A DNA stretch of 64,000 nt from Podospora pseudocomata. Lineage: Eukaryota > Ascomycota > Sordariomycetes > Sordariales > Podosporaceae. The notes beneath the pieces were generated by a model. That model saw only the letters and a program-made list of their open reading frames with translations. It did not search any database and was not told the DNA's origin. The stretch is taken from positions 2,418,001 through 2,482,000 of the forward strand of contig NC_085891.1 of the NCBI RefSeq assembly GCF_035222375.1. The letters run 5' to 3'. A program made the translations under genes and the position numbers. Shown in pieces: positions 9,969 through 20,251 of the stretch. Each line of letters starts with the position of its first letter. The first letter of the stretch is position 1.

Positions 9969-11765
9969 TGCCCGGACCCCTCGTTTCCGCGCCCACTCCC
10001 CCACTCAAGGCGCTCACCAGCGCTGACTACCGGGTCTACATGACCTTGTACCGTTACGTTTGGCAGACTTTAGGAGGCTACCACGAGCCAGTTGTCAAGG
10101 ATCCCAGCTTCACCAGGGCGAGATCCAAGGCCTAGCGACTGGTAGACAGCTACATCGAAGAAGAAAAGAACCGCATCTGTAGCTCGATTGCAGGCTGGCT
10201 GGGTGGTCATGCTTGAATGGCACATCTTCGCGACATGGTTTGCATGGTTGCGATGGAGCGCCGGAGCCAAGTCGAACCCCAGACACCTTATGAGGCTGAT
10301 CTAGAAGTTTTCTTTCGTCCTGAGAATGTTGCAGTCATCAACAGACTGCGTCATCTATTTGTTTTAGCTGGTGCTGATCATGACTTCGTAGGGTTCAAGG
10401 CTGTGGATTACGAGTCACTCGAGCCTAGTGGTCGTCTTGACATCGATAAATTCCTCGCCGATACCGACGATGCCTCTAGAGCGGAATGGAACAATACAAT
10501 GTCCATTTCCTCCTCTGTACCAACACAACAGCTTCATGCTGTTATCAAGCAACAAGCTGTCGATGCCCGATTTCTTTCTTCGAAGAATAAACTGGGTGCG
10601 AGGCATCGTACCGAGCAGGAACCCCTTGCTCGATTGCCTCCAGCTGATCAGAGGCTACTGCACTCCGAGGCTCGCCTCAGGGAGGTTGTACTCGGCCGAT
10701 CAACATGGGAGGCGGCTGATGTCGACGTGTCCGAGTCCACAGGTGATGATGACATTGTCTGGGAGATGGTTCCTCTGTCAGTCTCTGTGGACCTTGAGGA
10801 CCCATCCCTAGACCGTTCAAAGGCCTTGTTTTATCGGACATTGGACATTTCTTCCAGTATGACGAACAAGCCTTACCGACAGTTCATTGATGCGCATGGT
10901 CCCGTGCGCTCTTTGAGTTGCTGAAAAGGTGTGTTGACCCCAATATGTGAACTAACGTTGTCGTTCCAGGTAGAATTGCGGACCAGACATACCTTCAGGG
11001 TCTAGAGGAGGGTGACCTTCCCAATCGCCCAGGATGGTATCTCGGAGTCGGCGAGGATTCTGAAGACCCCACATTTTCAAGTTATATTTCGGCCAAACGA
11101 GGGATACCATCATGTCCAGGGTGAGCTGTCACAAGAGGCACGCAATTGCTTTGCAGGTCCTATTGGCGACAGGACAGCCTCTCGACGAGTTTGGTGGTGT
11201 CGGGAAAGCCGCACTGTTTTGCTTGGTCTGGGCTGCCACAAGCACCAGACGTTTCAAGTTTCTCTCTCTTGGGACAGATGGAAGTACTTTCAACAACTCC
11301 AAGCAGTTGTGGCTGAACATCGTGGAGATGTATTTTTCCCTGATGTTCCAGTCCCTTCATACAGGTACGTTGAGAAAGTATCTTGGCGCAGAGCGAGTGA
11401 GGGCTCCAAACCTTGGAGTCAAAATTGCCCTGCCTCTTTACCAAGGATTTAGGAACGATGCGATCCGCGCAACCTTGACGTGCCTGGCATCGGACGACCC
11501 TGAGGTCGTTGGGTTTGCCAAGGAGCAACTCGAGCGTAACCTCGCCATCGGAAGAGCCAAGCTGGCCGAGCTCAACTGGGCTCCGATCACCCGGGCAATG
11601 AAAAGACTGTCGCCCATCTGGACGGGACGAACTCGCAACCCCGACCGTTCAAACGGCGACCCAGAGGAAATGAAAGTGATGTGTGTCCAGTGCGGTTTCA
11701 CAACCGTGGACACAACTCCCGCTTTCCACATCCTCACTGGCGCCTACGTCGTCCGAAAGGGCTGA
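9968..11765 (+). pseudogene. Decayed multi-exon gene of unknown family
   Basis: From the ATG at 9968 one frame stays protein-like for about 320 codons but is broken by TAG (10133-10135), TGA (10214-10216) and TGA (10922-10924). Each is one C-to-T change from CAG or CGA. An intron is inferred at 10929-10969 (GTGTGT donor, GAACTAACG branch, CAG acceptor). It joins the frame into RIADQTYLQGLEEGDLPNRP, which then hits a TGA at 11122. Downstream the coding signal shifts to another frame at about 11064-11765, starting around KLYFGQTRDTI and ending in a CVQCG-containing tail. Total coding signal is about 570 codons. I do not recognise the family. A copy of two parts of this region occurs at 27.5-28.0 kb, so it belongs to a repeat or multigene family. 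Alternatives are a functional gene with more introns than I infer, or assembly errors. Confidence 0.55.
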
Positions 11766-12375
11766 TGTTATACGTGTACACGGAATCCAAGCGACATTCC
11801 GGATGCCAGGAAACGTGCCCGAAAGATCCTGTACCCTATCGAACCCATCGCTCATGTTTTGTGACATCAAATCTGAAAGGCGCCAGTCCTCGGGGTTTGT
11901 CTCACAGAACGAGTCGATATCATCATCTTCAGCTTTGGGCCATTTAGCGGTATCGGACCATGATTGCCCTCAATCAACGTCTCCATGCGTGAAAGTGGTG
12001 CCTTGGTTGCTGTGTCGAGCCTGCTACATGGGATTGGATTCCGGGCCTTGGTCCTCATCCTCATGCATGTTAGTCGTGGTTCCTCGATAGCGTCGGTTGT
12101 GTCTTACACTGTATTAGATCAGGACTTCTGTCTTGCATCTTCATGCGTGTCGAGCCTCATCTCTTCGCGGCTGGATCGTGGTCATTGTGATCGAGATGGT
12201 GCCCGCGGTTGTTAGCAATCGCAGGGTTTTCTCGACACGAAGGCTAGGATTAGGTCATCTTCATAGTACAATTGAACAGCCTTGTTCAATTGTAGTGGAG
12301 ATTATTCAGGGCGGTAAAAGGGCGTTTCCGTCCTTTTAAGCCTTGAATGGTGTCCGTCTTTCTATTCAGGGTTTT
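10780..12375 (+). repeat. Dispersed repeat, copy A
   Basis: Two stretches, 10780-10905 and about 12030-12375, align by eye with 27481-27600 and 27600-27980 in the same orientation. Anchors are CCCATCCCTAG, CCTTGTTTTATCGGA, CATCTCTTCGCGG (copy B: TATCTCTTCGCGG), AATCGCAGGGTTTTC and TTGAATGGTGTCCGT. The 5' part lies inside the decayed gene's frame; the 3' part lies just after it. Copy A keeps the ~1.1 kb between the two stretches. Confidence 0.7.
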
Positions 12376-13331
12376 GTTTGTGCTTTTTTAGTTCGGGATG
12401 GGTGTCCGTCTTTCTATTCACACGGCCGCCCTTTTTTTTTGTTGAGGGAAGTTCGTCGTTTTCTGCACCCTTTTGTACCCGAGGGTCAGGAGGAGTGTCG
12501 GTCTGTTTTCTATTGCGCCAGGGACTAGCGCTCGTCGCTGCAATTGAGTTAGGACCGAGAAGTTGGTGGCGGTCTCCGTCTCGCTCGCCGGCGCCTCGCC
12601 CGAGACAACGTCGGCCTTTGCCGTGAGCTTGCTCGCGGATGCAAGCGCTGGCAAGCGCAAAAATATATGTACCTCTTCGTGTCCTCGCGCCGGATTCTCG
12701 AGTCTCCCATGCCATGTTGTGGTCCAAGGCCAGGAAGCCATTGTTTTAGCTAGACTATCCACATTTTTGGCAATACAAATGTGTTCAGTCAAGGTGCTTC
12801 TACTCTGAGATTGGTAGTGATGACGAGATCCCAAAACGTTCACTGTTGACCTTATTCAAATGCTGTTGTGATATCACTCACTTCCCTTCTACACGCTTTC
12901 ACTGGATCCCTTCCTTTCCTTTGCCCCATTCCCCTTCCTTTCCTTTACCAGATTCCAAGCACTTTTTCCCATCGACGACCTTCCCATCGCTATATCAAAC
13001 GCTAACAACGTTATACTAGACGCAACGCAACCGATCTGCGGGCAACCCCCGCAACCAGAACAAGACCGCCGCCGCCGCAAGGGCATCATATCATCTGGTT
13101 CAATGTTATCTGACCTTGCTAGCACATTTTAGAAAACTCCCGCGAATGGCGTACGTTAGATCCCTATGATGTGTACTCGTTCCTATGTTGGACTCGAACA
13201 TTGCCATTGCTAACAAGATACGACGTATGCCAGAATAAGAAAACGGCCGAGGAGCTCGCCGCCTAAGTAAGTACTCACCATTGTTTCGCCTTAGATGGCT
13301 TACGTAGTGAGGCTAACTTGCAAAGGCTGAA

Positions 13332-13622
13332 GTGAGGCGGGCCCGCAAGCAGCGCCGCCGTAAGCGGCAGAAGGCCAACAAGGCCAAGAACAAGGCGGCC
13401 TTTGGTAAGGAGGGGGAGAAGGGGGAGAAGGATAAAAAGGGGGAGAAGGATAAAAAGGGGGAGAAGGAGGCGGCTGAGACTGCGGCCGGCGCTGCCGGTG
13501 TCGATATTGCAAGTGCATTTATGAGTTCCGTGATAATTGCAATAACTAACTTACAAGATGTAAGCAGATGGACGAGACTTTATTCTATATTTTTTGGGCT
13601 ATTAATAATTCTTTTTTTGTAG
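13332..13622 (+). CDS. Lys/Arg-rich small open frame, doubtful
   Basis: 96 residues. The first half is RKQRRRKRQKANKAKNKAA followed by imperfect GEKDKK repeats; the second half ends in a hydrophobic stretch (YSIFFGLLIILFL). A possible splice (GTAAGT donor at 13266, GGCTAAC branch, AAAG acceptor near 13325) would add an upstream exon, but that exon ends in an in-frame TAA exactly at the donor. No family is recognised. It may be a fragment of a decayed gene or a low-complexity artefact. Confidence 0.2.
   Translation: MRRARKQRRRKRQKANKAKNKAAFGKEGEKGEKDKKGEKDKKGEKEAAETAAGAAGVDIASAFMSSVIIAITNLQDVSRWTRLYSIFFGLLIILFL
13413..13467 (+). repeat. Short tandem repeat GGGGGAGAAGGATAAAAA
   Basis: An 18-bp unit is present twice in a row (from about 13421), with partial units on both sides. 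It encodes the GEKDKK repeats of the doubtful frame. Confidence 0.75.
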
Positions 13623-14312
13623 CTCTTTAATCACCTTCGCAACATGATGAGCTCGCAAATTCATTCAAAGTCTTGACCTGTGTTAATGTGAACAGTCTTC
13701 GGTTTCTTGGCGCTAGAAGGAATGTGGGGTTTCAACGACATCATCGCCTTCCACCAACAGAGACCTTCAAGAAAGCTGAACCCCCACAGAGCATGCTCCT
13801 CCAAAACAGGGATCATGACCACACCCGGCATCTCTATCCAGATATTCTCTCCTCTCACGAGGTCCCTCTGCCAAGGACACGTGCAGTTGGGGTACATTCT
13901 ATCGCGGCAGGCTCTTTGAACGACTCGCCAATGGGACCTCTCCCAAATCCCCGTTTGCGGGTTGTAGCGCGTCTAAGGGTGACCCTGTGCCTTGGAATCG
14001 ACATGAACGGTTCCTGGGCTTCGTGGGGCTCCCCCCGTCTGTTGCCACATCCCACTACTCCCTGGTAACCGTATTGAGTACCACGGCATCATGAAGTTGG
14101 TTCTAACTGCAGCCCTGTCAGACTGTCAGACGGTGCGCAACGTCCGCTTTGAAAAAAGGTTTAAAAGGCGGAGGGAGCCGGCGACTCGGGGTTCCGGATG
14201 TAGAATTGAATCTTTCTGAACCTTTGACCATTCGCTATTGAGTGGAATTTTTGATCTTTTCTTTGATACATTTCAACTATCCACCCGGCTGTTCAAGTAA
14301 ATAATCGTCATC

Positions 14313-15418
14313 ATGTCGAACAAACCCATCTTCGTGGCCACCCACCCCAGGGCCTGTTCAACGGCCTTTGAGCGCGTCTTCATGACCAGACATGATATCC
14401 TTCACTGTGTCCACGAGCCATTCGGTGATGCCTTCTACTACGGTCCTGAGCGTTTGAGCGAACGTTTCGAAGATGATGCAGAGGGCCGCAAGAAGAGCGG
14501 TTTCTCCCAGATCACTTACAAGGATGTTGTCGACCAAATATTCGACCCTGCCGCCAGTGAGGTTTGTTACTACCCCTTATTTCCCCCAATCCACCACTTA
14601 CTGACAACATCTCAATACAGGGCAAACGCATCTTCATAAAAGACATCACCCACTACCTCCTCCCCCCACACCAAAAACCAGTCAGCATTCCCCCATCCCT
14701 CTCCTCCTTTGCCTCTCCAGCAGACTCCAACAACCCAACCGTCCTCCCCATCTCCCTCCTTCGCGAATTCCACTTCACCTTCCTCATCCGCCACCCCCGC
14801 CGCGCAATTCCCTCTTATTACCGGTGCACAATCCCACCTCTGTCATCCAAAACTGGCTTCCACAATTTCATGCCCTCGGAAGCCGGCTATGACGAGCTCC
14901 GTCGCCTCTTCGACTACCTTCGCGCTGAAGGCCTTCTCCTACCCCCATCCGACAAAGCCAACGGCCACAAGCACGACGAAGATGCCGTGAAAATCACAGT
15001 CATTGACGCCGACGACCTCCTCGACCACCCCGCAGAAATCATCCAGCGGTACTGCGAGGACGTGGGGATCGATTATGACCCCAAAATGCTCAAATGGGAC
15101 GACGACGAGCAGCACAAGCGAGCCAAGGAGGCGTTCGAGAAGTGGAACGGCTTTCACGACGATGCCATTGGGAGCACAGAGTTGAAGCCGAGGGTGAACG
15201 GGCCGGTGAGTTTTTCTAGGAACATAAAAAGAGGATGTGATGGGGATGATTGCTGACCTCGAGAATGTTAACGCATGCAGAAGATCCTAACCGAAGAGGA
15301 AGAAAACGCCCAATGGAAAGAGAAGTACGGCGAGGAAGGGCAAAGGCTGATCAGGGAGACGGTCGACGCCAACGTGGCCGATTACGAGTACCTCAAACAG
15401 TTCACCGTCAAGGTTTAG
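14313..15418 (+). CDS. Sulfotransferase-like P-loop protein
   Basis: Three exons are inferred: 14313-14561, 14621-15205 and 15281-15418, giving 323 residues. Introns are 14562-14620 (GTTTGT...ACTGAC...ACAG) and 15206-15280 (GTGAGT...GCTGAC...GCAG). The N-terminus IFVATHPRACSTAFERVFM (residues 5-23) resembles the 5'-phosphosulfate-binding strand-loop-helix of sulfotransferases, with an Arg-Ala-Cys-Ser-Thr variant. FLIRHPRRAIPSYY (about 147-160) resembles the 3'-phosphate-binding motif. This group is widespread in fungi as a 'P-loop NTP hydrolase/sulfotransferase family'. The donor would be PAPS and the acceptor is unknown. No signal peptide or membrane segment is seen, so a cytosolic protein is likely. 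It is convergent with mhr1, the two stop codons being only 124 bp apart. Family assignment rests on the two motifs, and catalysis is unproven. Confidence 0.75.
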
Positions 15419-15542
15419 ACAATGGATAGACACCACAAGTTGAATAATACACATTTTTTTTATCCTCCTCCCAATTTTATCACGCAAATGCCCATCCCGT
15501 CTAAAAATACACGATTGTTCATACCCCCCCCCCTTCTTAGCT

Positions 15543-16932
15543 TTAAAGACCCTCCTTAGCCCACTTGGGCGCTTTGCCCGTGAACGGCTTCGGCGCTCTT
15601 GGTCTACTCTTCCACCCAGTCTCGCCCTCAGGCGTAGGCAAAAACGGCTGCATCTTCTTCGCCTTCTTCGCCGCACGCTGCTCCTTCAACTTCGCCTTCT
15701 CCTCCCTCTTCGCCAGCTTCTTCTCCGCCAACACGGCGTGAAGGTCCACCAGCCTCTCTTGGTTGGCGATCATCTTTTCCAAGTCCTCGTTTGTCCAATC
15801 ATCCTCCGGCAAGCCAAGAACATGCTCGACGTTGTCTGGCCAGCTCTCGGCAAAGTGGTGATCGAGCTCGTTGGCCCAGAACACGCGGACTTTGTGAAGT
15901 ACCGGGACCGGTTCCTCCAGTGGTTGTAGCTCTTGGATCTGCTTCTTAACCTCCTCGATCTGCTTCTTCACCTTTGCGATCTTTTTAGTTTCCTTCACCT
16001 CCATATCCTCCCCCCCGCCTTCCCCCTCCCCCTGCCCCTCCCCCTCCCCCTCCTCCTCTGTAACATCCTTCACCTTCCTTTGCACCTCTCTCTGCGTATC
16101 CTCCAACTTCATCTTGTTCTCCTCCAACTCCTCCAACTCCTTCTCCAACTCTTTTCTTTTTTTCATATCATCACTAATCTTCTCCCTCCACTCCCTAATC
16201 TCCTCAAAATTCCTCGCAACCTTGTTCCCCTTCCCCCCACCCCCAAGCACAAACGCCATATCCGCCACAGTATTCCCCTTCTGATCATTCAACTCCCTCC
16301 CCCTCTCCTTCTTGGTCAAGTTCAACAACCTCTTCGCCTCCTCCCCCCCATCATCCCACTCCAGCTCGTGCCTCTTCTTCAGCTCCACCAGCTTCTGATA
16401 AACCGACAGGCCCGCCTTCCCCTCCCCCTCAGGAAACTGAATCGTAGCCATAGGTCTCCAGTAATCCTTGCGGATCTTGATCAGAGTGTTCTTTTTGCCC
16501 GTGAACTGGACCTGTCTCAGGGATTTATTCGCCTACTCCAAGTTAGCATCCCACCCCTTCCTTTGCACCCACCCCTCCGGAGAAACTTACCCTCAGCTCC
16601 CTCGTCGTGCTCCAGAGCACATGATTAGCCTGGATGTGATTCCACAAATACAACCTCTCCCCCAGCACCTTCGCCTCCTCCATCTTCCTCTCCATCTCTC
16701 TCTCCCTCTCCGCAATCGCGTCCGCCTTCTTCTTCGCATTCATCTGCAGGTGAAGAGCGCTCTTTGTCGTCTTTGTCCTCACCACCAGCCCCAACCCCGG
16801 ACCCAGTCGCCTCGGCGCCACCACCGCCGTGGTTGGCCGTCTGGCAATCATCACACTCGCCAGACCGACTGGCCGGGTGACCATGGCAGCCAGTAATGGC
16901 CGGGACGCCGCCGCTGTGCGAAGGGAGTTCAT
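15543..16932 (-). CDS. mhr1: Mitochondrial ribosomal protein mL67 / mitochondrial recombination protein Mhr1
   Basis: Two exons on the minus strand: 16932-16591, then 16532-15543. The intron is 16533-16590 (GTAAGT donor, GCTAACT branch, GTAG acceptor). Product: 443 residues. The N-terminus MNSLRTAAASRPLLAAMVTR is Arg/Ala/Ser-rich without acids, as expected for import into mitochondria. The splice joins LYLWNHIQANHVLWSTTRELR to ANKSLRQVQFTGKKNTLIKI, followed by RKDYWRP and the GLSVYQKLVELKKRHELEW segment. This is the conserved order of the Mhr1 family (PF12829). In yeast Mhr1 is both a mitoribosome large-subunit protein (mL67) and a factor in mtDNA recombination. Here the core is followed by a long Lys/Glu coiled coil and a Gly-Glu tract (GEGEGQGEGEGGGED), which makes it about twice the yeast length. 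The C-terminus GKAPKWAKEGL is basic. Confidence 0.85.
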
Positions 16933-17852
16933 ACCTACCCTTCTTCCTTTCCCTTTCCTCAGCCAAATATAGTAACCCCTCCTCGTAAGAGTCGTTCGGG
17001 TGGTTTGCCGCAAGCCTTCCCCTTGTGTGTGTGTGTGTGTTCGTTGACTCCGGACACGGGAAAGAGAAAATAGCGATCGATCGCAGGGCGAAGAGGGAGA
17101 GGCGAGTTCGTCGGCTCGAAAGAAAAAAGGTGGTGGTTCGTCTCGTCGTTGCAGCAAGTCGGCCGCGGGAACACACACAGACGAGCTCCAGAACTTTTTT
17201 GGAGGTCTTCAACTGGCGCTCCGACTGGCTGGAATTGTGGGGTTTGCCAAGATATTACTTCCTTCTAACCCTAACCCTGATATGTTCCCCCCCTTTTTTG
17301 TCCATCACTGTTGAACATGCACAAGTACAAAAAGCGATCCTCATTATACGTAACCAATAGTTCATTCGCAGGTTATGGATAAGGAATCAACAAATAGGTA
17401 TACCCCTAGGTAAGCAGAGAGTTTCACAACCACACTCCATCAAGTATTATACAATCTCATCGCCCCCCCCCCACACCCTTGATCACAATTACCATCCCCC
17501 CGCTCAAGGACCTCAAAGCACCAAACAAAAACTCATAATTCCCATTTTTGCTTTACCATGAAAGTGATAATCTTATCATCAAGAAACTCCTATGAACCAA
17601 CAAAATAAAACTCTCTGCTCAACGCGTAAGACCCCCCCTTGATCTACCCACCAGTGTCCACCACCCAACCCCAAACCCCATCAATACCGCTACCGTTCCC
17701 GCAGTCATCAACCTAGGAGATAACTGAATGAGTCAACGCAAAAGGCAAACAACGGTGCTGAAGAAAAAAGAAGAAAAACACCACGAGAAAACAGGCCGGG
17801 AATCGTCCAGTTCACAAGTGTTGCCGGGGTAGTAGCGAAAATAACAAATGTC
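16933..17852. other. mhr1 upstream region and 3' region of the CBM48 gene
   Basis: About 920 bp. It holds the mhr1 promoter (a (GT)n run at about 17023-17040 and a telobox at 17265-17280), followed by an A/C-rich stretch with C-runs (17284, 17463) that is the 3' side of the minus-strand CBM48 gene. No gene is seen. Confidence 0.55.
17265..17280. promoter_or_regulatory. Telobox-like motif upstream of mhr1
   Basis: CTAACCCTAACCCTGA lies about 335 bp upstream of the mhr1 ATG. Telobox motifs are frequent in promoters of fungal ribosomal-protein genes, so the position before a mitoribosomal gene is suggestive. Two units are too few for an interstitial telomere. Confidence 0.35.
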
Positions 17853-20251
17853 TTACGTCGTGTTTCGTTTTTTGCCGCCACATAATCTGCTGATGAAGCC
17901 TCCGATGATGTCCACAAAGAGCAGCCGGAAAAAGGCCTGGATCCAGCTCACTCCATTGTGCTCAACGCCCGTCGTTCGGTTCGATACTGGACTTGTAACC
18001 CTAGGAATCTCTTGTTCAACTTCGGGTGCTGGAGCGGCTCTCTTCTTGAGGCTGTTGGTGTTGTTGGCCGACTCAAGGGCCGTGGTATGCGATGATTCGG
18101 CAATCTCATCGTCGGTGGCTCTCTCTCCGACAGCCACAGGTGCAGGAGCAGGGGACCTATCGTCAGGGACCTGTGCTTCGGCTTCGTCGGCTACCTTGGA
18201 GGTGTTAGAGTGATCCTCAAGCGAAAGACCGTTGGCTTTCGTAGGTGCAGCGTCGCCAGAGGCCTCGAGCGGCGGTGTGTCCCTGAACAGAATATCGCTG
18301 GCGGTCTTAGGGGCTTCGGCGGTCCTAGGGCTGATGCTATCCTTCAGGGAAACACCTTCGTCATCTTCTTCCGATCGGGGCTTCAAAGAGCTGGGCCTGG
18401 ACTTCATTTCTGGGTTAGAAAATACAATAGGTGATGGGGTAGTTCCGTTTTCCTCGCTGGCGGGCTCTTCGGCTTCCGAAATGACTTGAAGGGAGGGCGA
18501 CACCGGGACGGAGGACGCAGAGCCATGGGAGGGCCTAGGTACCTCAAGATGCTGTGAACCTCGATGGGAAGTGGGGATTGACGAATCGCCAAGGATGTAG
18601 TCGGTGATATCTTGCGTTCCTTCCAGGGGAGAGTTGATGACAGGGGAAGGGGGGACGCCTTCAAAGGACGCCTGATCCTCGTTGAGACTCGTCTCCAGTT
18701 TACGTACTGTATCGATAATTTCCTCTCGGCTGGACGGGAAACGTTCCAGTGTGGGATCATTCAAGTCGATCTGATCAGGGTCAATATCCTCCATTGGTGA
18801 CCTGTCGTCGCTGCTTTCACGTCGCTCGACAGCATCACCGGGCGTAGGGGGGCTGGGACACTCGTGAGGGAACAGCGGCGACTTGAGGGCAGGAAGCTCA
18901 TCGCCTTGGCTGGCGCTTGGGGGGCCGAGGAGGTTGTCGTCGTCGTCGATCTGGGGCTCCGAGATGAGGATGGCCTGTTGGTGTCAATACTGTGTGCATA
19001 CGTATCAACTAGGATGTGGAAGATCATACATCAACCCGGTCCAAAACCTCCGCGGTATCCGCAACTTCTGCAGCGGTTTCCGCGGTTTTGGACATGGGAG
19101 TAGGTGCCCTCTCGAGCAAGCCGTCTCTTGGATCCTTTGCTGGAACTTCTTCGTGCAGAAGCGCGGCAGAATCAGCAACCTCGGCGGCAGTCTTCACAAA
19201 GTCTGGAGTGCCAGCACCAGACTGTGTTCGGATCTCCTGAGCCTTGATGGCTTCCAGTATGCTACCATTGGGCAACACAATGTTGGTAGTCGTGGAGTCC
19301 TTGACGCGAATCTTTGGGACGTCGCTCTCTTCAGACACCTCGGTCGACTCCTTCAAGTCTTCAACCACCTCGGTCGATTCCTTGGGGTCTTCAGACTTTT
19401 CTGTTACCGCGGTCGGTTCCTTGGATGCTTCAGGCTGCTCAGAAGTTTCAGTTGCTTCATTTGGAGCCTGGGGAACCACCTCTGGCTGCTTTGGAGCTTC
19501 AACCTCCTTGGGCTCATGAGTCTCCTCGACTGTCTCAGTAGGCTGCTTGGGAGCTTCATCCTCCCTGGCGGCCTCGACTGGCTGTTTGGGGACTTGAGTC
19601 TCCTCAATTGACTGCATTGGAACTTCAGCCTCCTTAGTTTCCTCCACCGGCTTCTTCGGGGCTGGGGTCTCTTCGGCCACCTCAGTTGGCTTCAAAGGTT
19701 CAGCCTCTTCAGGTACCTTGACTGACTCCTGCGGGGCCTGGGTCTCTTCAACCACCTCAATTGGTTTGGAAGCCTCGGCCTCTTCAGGTTCTTCGGCTGA
19801 CTCCTTTTGACCTTGAGACTTTTCGGGAAGCCCGGCTGGTTCATCGGAAGACTTTTCTTCGCCCACCACAGCCAACTTCTTGTCCTCGATCGAATCAGGT
19901 TTCGATCTGTCTACGTTAGTATGAGTGACGATAGTATTTTGTGTGCCCTTACTCTTTTGGTGGTTGAATCTCCAGCTCGTGATTGGTGTTGCCAGAAGAA
20001 TCAGTCACGGTTGGCTGACCCGGTGCCAAATCCCACCAATCACCGTTTCCAATGCGGAATTTGTATTGGTGCTTGGATCCAATCTCACCAAGAACTTTTT
20101 TCGAAAAGACATGCTCGCCATTCTGATCGGTGGTGTAGGACATCTCCTCGGGAGTCCATGGTGGGTTCGAGAAGGTGCCGGCCACATAGATGGGCGGCTG
20201 CGTGCCGGGCTTCTCGTATGTAACGACGACGGGAACCTTGTCCGACGGCAT
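17853..20251 (-). CDS. CBM48 / AMPK-beta-like glycogen-binding domain protein (Crp1/Mdg1-like) with long acidic tail
   Basis: Three exons on the minus strand: 20251-19953, 19906-19030 and 18974-17853, giving 765 residues. Introns are 46 and 55 nt and keep one frame. Residues ~6-98 form a CBM48 fold: PVVVTYEKPG, YVAGTFSNPPWTPEEM, HQYKFRIGNGDWWDLAPGQP and a closing NHELEI strand. The Trp pair and surrounding aromatics are the usual glycan-contact positions. Yeast relatives Crp1 and Mdg1 pair this domain with a long unstructured tail. Here about 200 residues follow of degenerate ~20-residue EEAEAPKQPxEVVEETQAP-type repeats, then a Ser/Pro/acidic region. The C-terminus is a hydrophobic segment WIQAFFRLLFVDIIGGFISR (about 736-755) before LCGGKKRNTT, compatible with a tail anchor or amphipathic membrane helix. 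The stop overlaps a GTAAGA donor-like site. It is divergent from iwr1. Confidence 0.8.

Larger units (their letters stand above)
12376..14312. other. Intergenic region between repeat copy A and the sulfotransferase-like gene
   Basis: No confident gene. It holds a duplicated CCCTTCCTTTCCTTT block at 12909-12955, a Lys/Arg-rich open frame at 13332-13622, and a Trp-rich minus-strand frame at 13661-13897. Just upstream of the next gene is a TTTAAAAG element near 14159 that could serve as a TATA-like box. Confidence 0.45.
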
